From Vibrio brasiliensis LMG 20546 (GTDB lineage Bacteria > Pseudomonadota > Gammaproteobacteria > Enterobacterales > Vibrionaceae), in contig NZ_AEVS01000111.1 of assembly GCF_000189255.1 (NCBI RefSeq), positions 1 through 56,573 of the forward strand: a stretch of 56,573 nt of DNA. The letters run 5' to 3'. The translations under genes were made by a program, and so were the position numbers. Numbering within the stretch: position 1 is the stretch's first letter; each line of letters begins with the position of its first letter. The notes beneath the pieces were generated by a model that saw only the letters and a program-made list of their open reading frames with translations, was not told where the DNA came from and ran no database searches. Shown one piece after another: positions 9,057-17,852 of the stretch.

Positions 9057-9725
9057 ATGAAAGCAATACCTAAAGCATCGATGCCACGAGAGAAGTTGCT
9101 CTCACATGGACCACAAGCGCTTACCGATGCGGAATTGCTGGCGATATTTCTCCGGACTGGCACTCACGGAATGAATGTCTTAGCCCTATCAGACCACCTA
9201 ATTAGCGAATTTGGCTCATTACGTAGTCTGTTTTCTGCCAACCTCGAACAGTTTTGCCGCTATAAAGGCTTAGGTGTGGCTAAATATGTTCAACTGCAAG
9301 CTGTCCTCGAGATGACCCAGCGTTATTTAGCAGAGTCTCTACAGCGTGGCGAGGCTTTGACCAGCCCTCAGCAGACAAAGTTGTATCTTTCTGGCTTACT
9401 CAGAGATAAACAAAGAGAGGAGTTCTACGTTCTTTTCTTAGATAACCAGCATCGGGTGATTTGTGGCGAGCCACTATTTCAAGGCACGATAGATGCCGCT
9501 TCCGTCTACCCTAGGGAAGTAGTCAAACGAGCTTTAGAGCATAACGCGGCCGCTTTAATTCTGGCGCACAATCATCCTTCAGGTATTGCAGAACCGAGCC
9601 AGAGTGACCGTAGGATAACGCGCAGAATCATAGACGCGTTGGATCTCGTCGATATTCGAGTGCTTGACCACTTTGTTGTTGGCGATGGGGAAATTGTTTC
9701 TTTCGCGGAACGTGGCTGGATATAG
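9057..9725 (+). CDS. radC: RadC family JAMM-domain protein
   Basis: The 222-residue protein has an N-terminal helix-hairpin-helix-like part (about 20-80) and a C-terminal JAB1/MPN metal site HNHPSG...SQSD, with His171, His173 and Asp184 as the likely zinc ligands. Earlier claims of a role in DNA repair are not supported for RadC in general; the function is open. Its place next to coaBC and upstream of rpmB is conserved across gammaproteobacteria. AGGAG sits 8 bases before the ATG. Confidence 0.95.
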   Translation: MKAIPKASMPREKLLSHGPQALTDAELLAIFLRTGTHGMNVLALSDHLISEFGSLRSLFSANLEQFCRYKGLGVAKYVQLQAVLEMTQRYLAESLQRGEALTSPQQTKLYLSGLLRDKQREEFYVLFLDNQHRVICGEPLFQGTIDAASVYPREVVKRALEHNAAALILAHNHPSGIAEPSQSDRRITRRIIDALDLVDIRVLDHFVVGDGEIVSFAERGWI

Positions 9726-9995
9726 TTTAGTTTCGAGGGCGGCTGGTGGATCGATTAGATAGGTAGATAAGCCGATTGCGAGGTTGATTAGCAGTAAATC
9801 TACAACTGTTAAGTCACTAAAATCTTTCTAGGAACCAGGCATTAGAATCTAGAAACGACTATTTTCTGTGATTTTGTTTAAGTTTTGGTTGTGGGAACGT
9901 CGATTTCTGCTACAATCGCCCGACATTTTTTAGCACATAAATCAGCTCTGCCTAAAAAAGATCAGGAAAACCTGTAAAAAGGATCTGTTCGGGTC
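9726..9995. other. Gap between radC and the rpmB promoter
   Basis: Apart from a possible weak promoter (TTGTGG at 9889, TACAAT at 9911, 16-base spacing) nothing is recognised in this stretch. It has no open frame with gene-like composition. No terminator for radC was seen. Confidence 0.4.
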
Positions 9996-10024
9996 TTGAG
10001 CAATGCTACTCAAGTTAGTATAAT
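9996..10024 (+). promoter_or_regulatory. Sigma-70 promoter of rpmB-rpmG
   Basis: TTGAGC (9996-10001) and TATAAT (10019-10024) are separated by 17 bases, a near-consensus promoter, followed by the G/C-rich GCGCGACC typical of stringently controlled ribosomal promoters. Transcription would start near 10031 and give a leader of about 120 bases before rpmB. Confidence 0.8.
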
Positions 10025-10151
10025 GCGCGACCTTTGATAGCCTTGTATGGGTTTCCATAGCGGTATAAGACCTCAAACTTCTAATTTAGAAACTGAGAGG
10101 TTCGGCCACCAAGGTTGATATCGAGCTGAAACGATTTTGGAGAAGACATTC

Positions 10152-10388
10152 ATGTCACGAGTATGCCAAGTAACTGGTAAGCGTCCAGTAACGGGTAACA
10201 ACCGTTCACACGCACGCAATGCTACTAAGCGTCGTTTTCTGCCGAACCTACAAACTCATCGTTTCTGGGTAGAGAGCGAAAAACGTTTTGTTAAACTACG
10301 TCTATCTGCTAAAGGTATGCGTATCATCGACAAGAAAGGCATCGATGCTGTTCTTGCTGATATCCGTGCAAACGGCGAAAACGTTTAA
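10152..10388 (+). CDS. rpmB: 50S ribosomal protein L28
   Basis: The 78-residue protein of the large ribosomal subunit reads [15 protein letters not shown] at the start and carries [21 protein letters not shown], typical of L28. An in-frame ATG five codons upstream is less likely: GGAG at 10139-10142 lies 9 bases before 10152, and 78 residues is the E. coli length. It is co-transcribed with rpmG 13 bases downstream. Confidence 0.98.
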   Translation: MSRVCQVTGKRPVTGNNRSHARNATKRRFLPNLQTHRFWVESEKRFVKLRLSAKGMRIIDKKGIDAVLADIRANGENV

Positions 10389-10401
10389 GAGGAAATAGAC
10401 A

Positions 10402-10572
10402 ATGGCAAAGAAAGGCGTACGTGAGAAAATCCGTCTAGTATCTTCTGCAGGTACTGGTCACTTCTACACGACTGATAAGAACAAGCGTAACATGCCAGGC
10501 AAATTTGAGATCAAGAAATTTGATCCAGTAGTTCGCCAGCACGTTATGTACAAAGAAGCTAAAATCAAGTAA
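10402..10572 (+). CDS. rpmG: 50S ribosomal protein L33
   Basis: This 56-residue protein reads [22 protein letters not shown] and ends [17 protein letters not shown]. The CxxC zinc-ribbon pairs found in some L33 proteins are absent, so it is the zinc-independent form. AGAGGAAATAGACA gives a good ribosome-binding site. The rpmB-rpmG pair is the standard gammaproteobacterial arrangement, and a terminator follows. Confidence 0.97.
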
Positions 10573-10611
10573 TTGATTCTTCTTTGAACTTCCTTCGGGA
10601 AGCGTGAATTG

Positions 10612-10646
10612 AAACCCAATCATAGCAATATGGTTGGGTTTTTTAT
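10612..10646 (+). terminator. Terminator of rpmB-rpmG
   Basis: AAACCCAATC pairs with GGTTGGGTTT (one mismatch) around a loop of about 10 bases, and a run of T follows at 10639-10644. It lies 40 bases after the rpmG stop. Confidence 0.85.
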
Positions 10647-10679
10647 TGCGTGAAGATCCAGAGCGGGCTGCGCCCATAG

Positions 10680-10823
10680 AGAACGCTGCGCTTCGAGAAC
10701 GGGCTCCGCCCTGCGAGATTCTAGAACGGACTTCGTCCTCTGAGAGGTTGGGGCTGGTAGAACGGTGAAAGAACCTTTAGTGAAAAGGTGTTGACAGGAG
10801 TTGTCCCTACGAAGAGATAATAA
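10680..10823 (+). repeat. Dispersed ~145-bp repeat, copy B
   Basis: This is the second copy of the repeat at 4728-4872, in the same orientation, again just after a housekeeping transcript. It is preceded by one more module-like stretch (GAGCGGGCTGCGCCC at 10661-10675). The heptamer array at 10828 begins 4 bases after its end, which suggests that the array grew from the edge of the repeat. Confidence 0.8.
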
Positions 10824-10827
10824 GTTC

Positions 10828-10931
10828 GTCTCTCGTCTCTCGTCTCTCGTCTCTCGTCTCTCGTCTCTCGTCTCTCGTCTCTCGTCTCTCGTCTCTCGTC
10901 TCTCGTCTCTCGTCTCTCGTCTCTCGTCTCT
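10828..10931 (+). repeat. Heptanucleotide array (GTCTCTC), about 15 copies
   Basis: Fourteen complete GTCTCTC units and a nearly complete fifteenth run without interruption. On the minus strand the array is GAGAGAC and is open in all frames because 7 is not a multiple of 3; the resulting RDERRET-like peptide is an artefact. It lies 46 bases before the ATG of the small membrane protein gene, within its likely promoter region. Such perfect arrays commonly change length by slippage. Confidence 0.95.
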
Positions 10932-10977
10932 TTTTCTGCTATTTTTTAGTAAGTTAATAGCCGTGAAGAATTGAATC

Positions 10978-11466
10978 ATGCGAGTCTCTCCAAAACGCCG
11001 TAGACGTTGGAACAACATACTAATACTGGGCATCATAGCTTTTATTGGTCTGCTTAACCTGCCGACGTTGATCAAAACCTATCTGATTGATGAGCCTGTC
11101 GTTGAAAGCCAGTACCCATATCTGCTCAATCCCAATGCAGAGTTACAAGCGTTGCACTTCTCAAGTTGGTCTCTGGAGAAGAATCAAGGTCGCTGGCGTA
11201 GTACTATTCCAACATCCATATCGGAACAAGAGCTTGCTGAGCGTTGGCAGGGTTTGGTCGGAACTGAAGTGACTCAAGCAAACTTCGATAGTTTGAAACC
11301 CCAGTTAACATCTCCTCAATCGATTGAGGCTTGGTATATCGATCAGGAAGAGCCGCAAAGGATCACCTACTATCAAACTCCACAGTTTTGGTTGTTGAAA
11401 AATTGGCAGGACAAGTGGATAGCGATCTCGGTGGAAAGTGCGTATCTTGTTCCGAGCGAGTTTTAA
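10978..11466 (+). CDS. Conserved membrane-anchored hypothetical protein
   Basis: The 162-residue protein has a basic N terminus ([11 protein letters not shown]), one membrane segment at about residues 13-33 ([19 protein letters not shown]), and a soluble domain expected outside the cytoplasm. The positive-inside rule supports an N-in orientation. I recognise no domain. A gene of this kind lies before mutM in V. cholerae too, from memory of that gene order. It is flanked by two heptamer arrays, one before and one after. Confidence 0.7.
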   Translation: MRVSPKRRRRWNNILILGIIAFIGLLNLPTLIKTYLIDEPVVESQYPYLLNPNAELQALHFSSWSLEKNQGRWRSTIPTSISEQELAERWQGLVGTEVTQANFDSLKPQLTSPQSIEAWYIDQEEPQRITYYQTPQFWLLKNWQDKWIAISVESAYLVPSEF

Positions 11467-11505
11467 TCACCTTGATTTGCTGTGTTCCCCAAAAAACAAT
11501 CTACA

Positions 11506-11575
11506 GAAACTCGAAACTCGAAACTCGAAACTCGAAACTCGAAACTCGAAACTCGAAACTCGAAACTCGAAACTC
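11506..11575 (+). repeat. Heptanucleotide array (GAAACTC), 10 copies
   Basis: Ten perfect GAAACTC units are followed by an imperfect GGAAC. The array ends 10 bases before the mutM start codon, so the mutM ribosome-binding region (CGGAACCGTAC) is directly attached to it. The frame of mutM is open upstream through the array to at least 11331. A change in copy number would move any upstream promoter or start relative to mutM by 7 bases. Confidence 0.95.
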
Positions 11576-11585
11576 GGAACCGTAC

Positions 11586-12392
11586 ATGCCTGAATTACCT
11601 GAAGTTGAAGTAAGCCGAATGGGAATTACTCCCCATCTAGTCGGTGAAACTGTTGCCAAAATTACTTTTCGTACGCCAAAGTTGCGCTGGGATATTCCTG
11701 CAGAGCTAAAGCAGATGGAAGGGCAGGTGATTCGCAATATCTCTCGCCGTGCCAAATACCTACTTATTGAGACCGATATCGGTAGCGCTATTGTCCACTT
11801 GGGTATGTCAGGCTCGTTGCGGGTACTTGATGCTGAGATCGCTCCGGCTAAGCATGATCATGTTGATCTCAAGCTAACCAATGGCAAGGTGCTACGTTAC
11901 AACGATCCACGACGTTTTGGTGCCTGGCTATGGACCGAAGATGGTACGCATGCTGCACTAGGTACCATGGGGCCTGAACCACTGACCGATGAGTTTAATC
12001 CCGACTATATTACTGAAAAAGCGAAAGGTAAACGTGTTGCGGTAAAGCAATTCATTATGGACAACAAAGTGGTTGTCGGTGTGGGTAATATCTACGCCAA
12101 TGAGTCCTTGTTTAGTGCGCGCATCCACCCAACCCGACCAGCAGGTAAGCTGACTCATAAAGAGTGGGCTTTACTAGTCGATGAGATTAAACAGGTACTG
12201 ACGACTGCCATTAAGCAGGGTGGAACAACCCTTAAGGATTTCTCCCAAGCCGATGGTAAACCTGGATACTTTGCTCAAGAGCTTCTGGTTTATGGCAAAG
12301 CAGGAGAGCCTTGCCCAAACTGCGGAGAGCCCCTTGAAGAGCAGAAAATTGGCCAGCGAAATACGTTTTTTTGTGCTGAGTGTCAGTTATAA
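11586..12392 (+). CDS. mutM: Formamidopyrimidine-DNA glycosylase
   Basis: The 268-residue DNA repair enzyme removes 8-oxoguanine and formamidopyrimidines and nicks the abasic site. After Met removal the N terminus is PELPEVE: Pro is the Schiff-base nucleophile and Glu the catalytic residue. The C-terminal zinc finger is CPNCGEP...CAECQ (CxxC twice). The ATG at 11586 is fixed by this conserved start. The ribosome-binding site is weak (GGAA, 7 bases away) and comes straight after the GAAACTC array, so expression may depend on array length or be low. Confidence 0.97.
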   Translation: MPELPEVEVSRMGITPHLVGETVAKITFRTPKLRWDIPAELKQMEGQVIRNISRRAKYLLIETDIGSAIVHLGMSGSLRVLDAEIAPAKHDHVDLKLTNGKVLRYNDPRRFGAWLWTEDGTHAALGTMGPEPLTDEFNPDYITEKAKGKRVAVKQFIMDNKVVVGVGNIYANESLFSARIHPTRPAGKLTHKEWALLVDEIKQVLTTAIKQGGTTLKDFSQADGKPGYFAQELLVYGKAGEPCPNCGEPLEEQKIGQRNTFFCAECQL

Positions 12393-12483
12393 AAAATTGA
12401 ACCTTGGTTAATTTTTAATGACTGGCAGTTACGCGTCCTAGTCGTTACAATCTGTGCAATTAAGTGTATTTGAGAATTATTAG

Positions 12484-13488
12484 ATGAAGTATTTAGTAAC
12501 AGGCGCAGCCGGCTTTATTGGCTCTGCGGTAGCGGAAAGGCTATGTGAAGCGGGTCATTATGTCGTGGGTCTCGATAATCTTAACGACTACTACCAAGTA
12601 TCGCTGAAGCATGACAGATTAGAACGTATAGAGCATGAGAATTTTAAGTTTGTAGAAATGGATCTTGCCGATCGTGACGGTATTGCAAATCTGTTTAGTG
12701 ATGAAAAATTCGATCGTGTAATTCACTTAGCTGCTCAAGCAGGGGTTCGTTACTCTATCGATAATCCAATGTCATACGCTGACAGTAACTTAGTTGGTCA
12801 TCTTACTATTTTAGAAGGGTGTCGCCATAATAAGGTTGAGCATCTTGTTTATGCCTCATCTAGTTCAGTATATGGTCTCAATCAAAAAATGCCTTTTAGT
12901 ACCTCGGACTCGGTAGACCATCCAATTTCACTTTATGCCGCGACCAAAAAGTCCAATGAGTTAATGGCACACACCTATTCTCACCTCTACGGTGTTCCAA
13001 CTACTGGGCTTCGATTCTTTACAGTTTATGGGCCTTGGGGTCGTCCTGATATGGCTCTATTCAAGTTTACCAAGGCGATCGTGAATGGAGAGACAATCGA
13101 CGTTTATAACAACGGTGATATGCGTCGAGACTTCACCTATATTGATGATATTGTTGAAGGTATTATTCGTATTCAAGATGTAGTTCCAGCTAAAACAACT
13201 GATTGGTCGGTGGAATCAGGTTCGCCAGCAACAAGCTCTGCTCCATACAAGGTGTTTAACATCGGTCATGGTAGTCCAGTTAAGTTGATGGACTTTATTG
13301 AATCTCTAGAAACCTCTCTGGGTATAGAAGCTAAGAAGAACTTTATGCCAATGCAACCAGGGGATGTATATGCGACATACGCGGAAACAGAAGACCTGTT
13401 TGATGCAACTGGCTATACCCCAAAAGTAAAAGTGCAGGAAGGTGTTCAGGCTTTTGTAGAGTGGTACAGAGACTACTACAAGGTATAG
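12484..13488 (+). CDS. UDP-glucuronate 4-epimerase-like SDR enzyme
   Basis: This 334-residue extended short-chain dehydrogenase/reductase has the NAD motif TGAAGFIG (residues 7-14) and the YxxxK pair in LYAATKKSNE. It closely resembles bacterial UDP-glucuronate 4-epimerases (LDNLNDYY, GVRYS, FFTVYGPWGRPDMA, RDFTYIDDIVEG), which make UDP-galacturonate for surface polysaccharides. It lies between mutM and coaD, which I recall as adjacent in V. cholerae, so it looks inserted. No UDP-glucose dehydrogenase lies beside it. A strong terminator follows. Specificity is inferred from similarity only. Confidence 0.85.
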   Translation: MKYLVTGAAGFIGSAVAERLCEAGHYVVGLDNLNDYYQVSLKHDRLERIEHENFKFVEMDLADRDGIANLFSDEKFDRVIHLAAQAGVRYSIDNPMSYADSNLVGHLTILEGCRHNKVEHLVYASSSSVYGLNQKMPFSTSDSVDHPISLYAATKKSNELMAHTYSHLYGVPTTGLRFFTVYGPWGRPDMALFKFTKAIVNGETIDVYNNGDMRRDFTYIDDIVEGIIRIQDVVPAKTTDWSVESGSPATSSAPYKVFNIGHGSPVKLMDFIESLETSLGIEAKKNFMPMQPGDVYATYAETEDLFDATGYTPKVKVQEGVQAFVEWYRDYYKV

Positions 13489-13492
13489 AAAT

Positions 13493-13516
13493 GGCGAGGG
13501 TATATCCTCGCCTTTT

Positions 13517-13518
<2 letters not shown>
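13493..13518. terminator. Bidirectional terminator, epimerase gene / coaD
   Basis: GGCGAGG (13493-13499) and CCTCGCC (13506-13512) pair around a short loop; six T follow. It lies 4 bases after the epimerase stop and its tail overlaps the coaD stop, so convergent genes share it. Confidence 0.85.
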
Positions 13519-14041
<523 letters not shown>

Positions 14042-14118
14042 TCAATATTAACAAAAAGGCTCACAATTACCCACTGAAGCCGCTATCATTGGGGCAAATT
14101 AGACAATTGGATGGGACG

Positions 14119-15153
14119 ATGAAAAAGATACTGGTTGTGCGTAACGATAAGATTGGTGACTTCATGCTGGCTTGGCCAAGCTTTGCTATGTTGAAAGCCT
14201 CGCTGCCAGATTGTCATATTACCGCCTTAGTTCCGAACTACACTGTCGCACTCGCTAACCTATGTCCCTGGATTGATAGTGTACTGGTCGATCCAACAGA
14301 AAAGAGCGACAAAGCCAAACAGTCTGAGTTAGTTAATCAGATTCGCGCCGAGCAATTTGATGCTTCTATCAACCTATTCTCAACCACTTACAACGCTAAA
14401 CTGGCTTGGAAGGGTAAAATCCCTTACCGATTAGCTCCAGCGACTAAGCTGGCGCAGATTTTTTATAATAAGCGTATTAAACAAAAACGTTCACAGTCTG
14501 CTAAGCCTGAATTTGAATATAACCTCGACCTTATTCGTGCTTTCCTGACCGACAATAATGTGAAAGTTGTCGAACCTTCTGCACCTTATCTTTCGTTTAG
14601 TGATCAACAGCTCGTTGAGCAAAAAGCGAAGCTGGCGCAGCAATTGAGTTTAAATAACGATAAGCCTTGGGTTTATGTTCATGCTGGCAGTGGTGGTAGT
14701 GCGAATAACTTGTCACTGCAGCAATATACGCAGCTTGTATGTGGCCTGGAGGGGGACTTTGAGGTGGTACTGACCGCGGGCCCTGGAGAAGAGCAGAAAG
14801 CTGCTGAGTTACAAACACTGATGGCAGAGAGTGGCCGTAGTGCTGTGCTTTACGATAAAAATGATGGCTTAGTGGACTTCTCTTGCTCGATTGCCTGTGC
14901 AGATATGTTTATTGCTGGCTCTACCGGTCCACTGCATATAGCAGCTGCGATTGATGTCCCTACTGTTGGCTTCTTCCCAAGTAAACGCTCTGCGACGCCT
15001 CTGCGCTGGAAACCAATCAATTCTGAAGGTAATCATATTGCTTTTTGTCCACCGAAAGCGGATGACAAGGCAAGTCAGGAAGATATGACTCGTATTGAGA
15101 TTGATCTGGTGTTAGCCAAGCTTCAACCTTGGGCACAAAAAGTATTGAAATAA
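14119..15153 (+). CDS. GT9 family glycosyltransferase (LPS core)
   Basis: This 344-residue enzyme of the heptosyltransferase family (GT9) starts MKKILVVRNDKIGDFMLAWP, with the conserved R-x-D-x-IGD, and has the sugar-nucleotide site DMFIAGSTGPLHIAAAIDVP (about residues 258-277). It is expected to work on the cytoplasmic face of the inner membrane on the LPS core. The frame is open upstream to a TTG at 14089, but the ATG at 14119 begins the conserved domain and has GGA upstream. The place next to coaD fits the Vibrio core locus. A terminator follows. Confidence 0.85.
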   Translation: MKKILVVRNDKIGDFMLAWPSFAMLKASLPDCHITALVPNYTVALANLCPWIDSVLVDPTEKSDKAKQSELVNQIRAEQFDASINLFSTTYNAKLAWKGKIPYRLAPATKLAQIFYNKRIKQKRSQSAKPEFEYNLDLIRAFLTDNNVKVVEPSAPYLSFSDQQLVEQKAKLAQQLSLNNDKPWVYVHAGSGGSANNLSLQQYTQLVCGLEGDFEVVLTAGPGEEQKAAELQTLMAESGRSAVLYDKNDGLVDFSCSIACADMFIAGSTGPLHIAAAIDVPTVGFFPSKRSATPLRWKPINSEGNHIAFCPPKADDKASQEDMTRIEIDLVLAKLQPWAQKVLK

Positions 15154-15157
15154 CAAA

Positions 15158-15183
15158 GGGCTCTATCGAGCCCATTTTTATTT
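15158..15183. terminator. Terminator after the first GT9 gene
   Basis: GGGCTC (15158-15163) pairs with GAGCCC (15168-15173) around TATC, followed by ATTTTTATTT. It separates the plus-strand gene from the convergent GT2 gene. Confidence 0.85.
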
Positions 15184-15197
15184 CCTAAGAATTTAGC

Positions 15198-15986
15198 TTA
15201 CTGCTTATAGTGTGGATCGTTATCGCGCGCCCACAGATCCGCATACTTAACGAAAGTAGAGTGCGCAGAAAGCACAGCAATAAGGAATCCTTGTTTACCA
15301 TCCAAAAATCCGCGCTTAAGTAGGTACATTTTCAGGAAACAGCCCAGCGCATGAATAATCCCTTGTGAAAGAGATGCTTTCTTACCGCGAGCCTGACGTT
15401 GGTCCGCCCAGGCTTTGGCGTAACCTGCCGATTTAACCAAATAGTGGTTCAGGTTTTGGTATGAGTAATGGAGGATATCGCCATCCAGCTCAGCTACCTG
15501 ACAGCCCGAAGGAATGATCACTGATTCGTGTACCAGGTTGTCATTGTACTTAGTCAGTTTATTTGGGTAGAGGCGTACGTGACGGTAATACCATCCAGAG
15601 TGCTTAAGGAAACGACCAAATACCCACGTAAGTTCATTCAAGTTATAAACAGTGTTTTCCGGCGGATTTTCCAACATCGTGAGGATGTTTTCACGCAACG
15701 TATCGTCAATACGTTCATCAGCGTCGACGGCCAATATCCAGTCACTTGTGGCGTAGCTTTGTGCTAACTGTTTTTGCTTACCAAATCCTGGCCACTCTGC
15801 ATTGACATAGAAGTGTTCGGTATACTCTTTGGCGATGGTTTCCGTATTGTCGGTACTACCTGAGTCAACGATGATGATTTCATCGACCCAGCGCAAGCTT
15901 TCCAGACAGTCTCGAAGACTATCCTGTTCATTTTTAGTGATGATAACAGCGGCGATGCTGGCTCTTTTCTGGCTGGTTTGATTCAT
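15198..15986 (-). CDS. GT2 family glycosyltransferase, LPS core (WaaE/LgtF-like)
   Basis: The 262-residue family 2 glycosyltransferase starts with [21 protein letters not shown] and [15 protein letters not shown], the typical GT-A nucleotide-binding fold. DADERID is the metal-binding site. The C terminus has a hydrophobic stretch. It most resembles enzymes adding a beta-1,4-glucose to core heptose I (WaaE/KdtX/LgtF); the exact linkage is inferred. Its ATG overlaps the stop codon of the upstream GT9 gene (ATGA), so the two are translationally coupled. Confidence 0.85.
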   Translation of the reverse strand: MNQTSQKRASIAAVIITKNEQDSLRDCLESLRWVDEIIIVDSGSTDNTETIAKEYTEHFYVNAEWPGFGKQKQLAQSYATSDWILAVDADERIDDTLRENILTMLENPPENTVYNLNELTWVFGRFLKHSGWYYRHVRLYPNKLTKYNDNLVHESVIIPSGCQVAELDGDILHYSYQNLNHYLVKSAGYAKAWADQRQARGKKASLSQGIIHALGCFLKMYLLKRGFLDGKQGFLIAVLSAHSTFVKYADLWARDNDPHYKQ

Positions 15987-17038
15987 AATAATGACTCTTT
16001 TTCGCAGACCAAGTCGAACATGGTAATGACTTGATCAGAAGTAATTCTGTCCATGGCTTGCTTGTCTTTAACTCGAGAGCGCCAACTTAACTGCTCAATT
16101 GATTGGCCTGTCTGCTCTTCGATAGCTTGTTGCCAGACGCTAACGACATAGTCGAGGTATTGATAAGGACCGGTTCGTTGTGGATTGTGGTGAGCGTACA
16201 AACCAATGACTGGCGTGTTCATCGCATTAGCCATATGGGCAGGGCCTGTATCAGGGGCGATCACCAGGTCACACTTGTCTAATAACGCCAGCATCTGCAT
16301 CAGAGAACTTTGCCCAACAAGGTTGGTGATTTTACCCTGACACAATTGTACTACCTGCTGCGCTAAGTCTGTCTCAACTTTGGCTGGGCTGCCCGCCATG
16401 ATAATGTTCCAACCCTTGCTTTGAGCATGTTGGATAAGCTCACTGTACCCAGTGGCATGCCAGTTTTTATAAGACTTGCTGGCGCCGGGTACTAGAACCA
16501 AGTTACGGTTACTGGCATCTAAGTGATTATTTGCCCAGCTTGCGTCTTGCTCTGTATACCTTAACTGCCATTTTGGCGTTATGTCCTCGATGCCGATCTG
16601 GCTGGCAAAAGCCATTAAACCGTCGAGAACATGGGGTTTGTCTGGCGAAGGAACTTTTACATTAGTGAACAGGGTTTGGAAATCCTGACTACGTTTCGCA
16701 TCAAAGCCTAGTTTGTACCTCGCTTTGATACCTAATGTCGCGATACTTGCTCTAAAGGCATACTGCATGTGTAGTAGCGCATCGAAGCGACGACCTTTTA
16801 GTTTCGCCCAAAGTTGTTGGTAGGCGCGCCAGCCCTGCTTTTTATCAAAAACAATCAGTTCGACTCCGTCGATACTCTCTAGCAGTTTCGCTTCTAACGC
16901 TCCTGTTATCCAGGTGATTTTTGTTGTTGGCCACTGTTTTTGAATGGCCTGAACTGTCGCGATGGTATTACATACATCACCAATTGCGGAAAGGCGCAAG
17001 ATGCACAGGGATTGTGGAGCGGTATCAAAAAGGGCCAT
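15983..17038 (-). CDS. GT9 heptosyltransferase-family protein (LPS core)
   Basis: The 351-residue protein starts [23 protein letters not shown], the R-x-S-x-IGD form found in heptosyltransferase I/III-type GT9 enzymes, and has [27 protein letters not shown] (about 251-277), the ADP-heptose site. It probably adds a heptose to the inner core. It leads a two-gene minus-strand operon with the GT2 gene and is divergent from kdkA with 106 bases between. Whether it is the heptosyltransferase I (waaC) of this strain is open; no other gene here is a better candidate. Confidence 0.82.
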   Translation of the reverse strand: MALFDTAPQSLCILRLSAIGDVCNTIATVQAIQKQWPTTKITWITGALEAKLLESIDGVELIVFDKKQGWRAYQQLWAKLKGRRFDALLHMQYAFRASIATLGIKARYKLGFDAKRSQDFQTLFTNVKVPSPDKPHVLDGLMAFASQIGIEDITPKWQLRYTEQDASWANNHLDASNRNLVLVPGASKSYKNWHATGYSELIQHAQSKGWNIIMAGSPAKVETDLAQQVVQLCQGKITNLVGQSSLMQMLALLDKCDLVIAPDTGPAHMANAMNTPVIGLYAHHNPQRTGPYQYLDYVVSVWQQAIEEQTGQSIEQLSWRSRVKDKQAMDRITSDQVITMFDLVCEKESLL

Positions 17039-17144
17039 GGTGTCGAGTAACTTATTGTTAGTGATATCGAATTATGCAGAGCTAACGAATAAATGTAAAA
17101 TAGAACCGATTTCCGCCAATTTTAGGGCCATGTTGCTAAGTAGA

Positions 17145-17852
17145 ATGAAAACAGTCACCCATAACAACCAAACGTTTTGGTATGATGAACAGCTATTGAA
17201 AGAGCCTGTAGAAAAGGTCTTCGATGCTCAGTATTGGCAAGACGCGGGCAAAGTAATTGGCAGCGCGACTGGCCGAGGAACGACTTGGTTCGTGCAGACA
17301 GAGACTCTTGCTGCTGCGTTACGTCATTACCGTCGTGGTGGTCTGTTTGGCAAATTGGTCGCAGATAGCTACTGGTTTACCGGCTGGGAGAAGACTCGTA
17401 GTTTTCAGGAATTTCAGCTACTGCAGCAACTGAAAGAGTCAGGCGTCAATGTCCCAAGACCGATAGCCGCATGTGCGGTCCGTAATGGTCTGACGTACCG
17501 AGCCGATTTACTTAGTGAAAAAGTATCTAACGCTCGCGATTTAGTGGCGATCTTGCAAGAAACACCATTAAGTACAGAAATGTACCAAAAGATTGGTCAG
17601 GAAATCAGAAAAATGCATGATGCCCAAGTCAATCACACTGACCTCAACATCCATAATATTCTGATTGATGACCAGCAGCAGGTTTGGATCATCGATTTTG
17701 ATAAGTGTTACCAGCAACCCGGCGAAGGTTGGAAGCAAGGGAACCTGGACAGATTGAAGCGATCTTTTGTGAAAGAAGTGGGTAAGCGTAATATCAAGTT
17801 TAATGAAAGAGAGTTTGAGACTCTCCATAACCACTATTTAGGTGAAAATTGA
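17145..17852 (+). CDS. kdkA: 3-deoxy-D-manno-octulosonic acid kinase
   Basis: The 235-residue kinase phosphorylates the single Kdo residue of Kdo-lipid IVA, as known for Haemophilus and Vibrio. The kinase loop HTDLNIHNILID (with Asp and Asn) is followed by VWIIDFDKC, the metal-binding DFD. The open frame extends far upstream to 16962, into the divergent gene; I choose the ATG at 17145, with 17130 (MLLSRMKT) as an alternative because neither has a strong ribosome-binding site. The stop overlaps the ATG of the next gene by one base. Confidence 0.9.
   Translation: MKTVTHNNQTFWYDEQLLKEPVEKVFDAQYWQDAGKVIGSATGRGTTWFVQTETLAAALRHYRRGGLFGKLVADSYWFTGWEKTRSFQEFQLLQQLKESGVNVPRPIAACAVRNGLTYRADLLSEKVSNARDLVAILQETPLSTEMYQKIGQEIRKMHDAQVNHTDLNIHNILIDDQQQVWIIDFDKCYQQPGEGWKQGNLDRLKRSFVKEVGKRNIKFNEREFETLHNHYLGEN

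Noticed and set aside
10620-11075. Minus-strand open frame with RDERRET-type repeats
   Set aside because: It is a by-product of the heptamer array, which is open in all frames, and it overlaps the rpmG terminator and the membrane protein gene.
10828-11575. Possible CRISPR-like tandem repeats
   Set aside because: The units are 7 bp, contiguous and without spacers, and no cas genes are present.
11331-11585. N-terminal extension of MutM through the GAAACTC array (KLETRNS repeats)
   Set aside because: MutM needs PELPEVE directly after Met for its Pro nucleophile, so the ATG at 11586 is the start. The extension is only an open frame.
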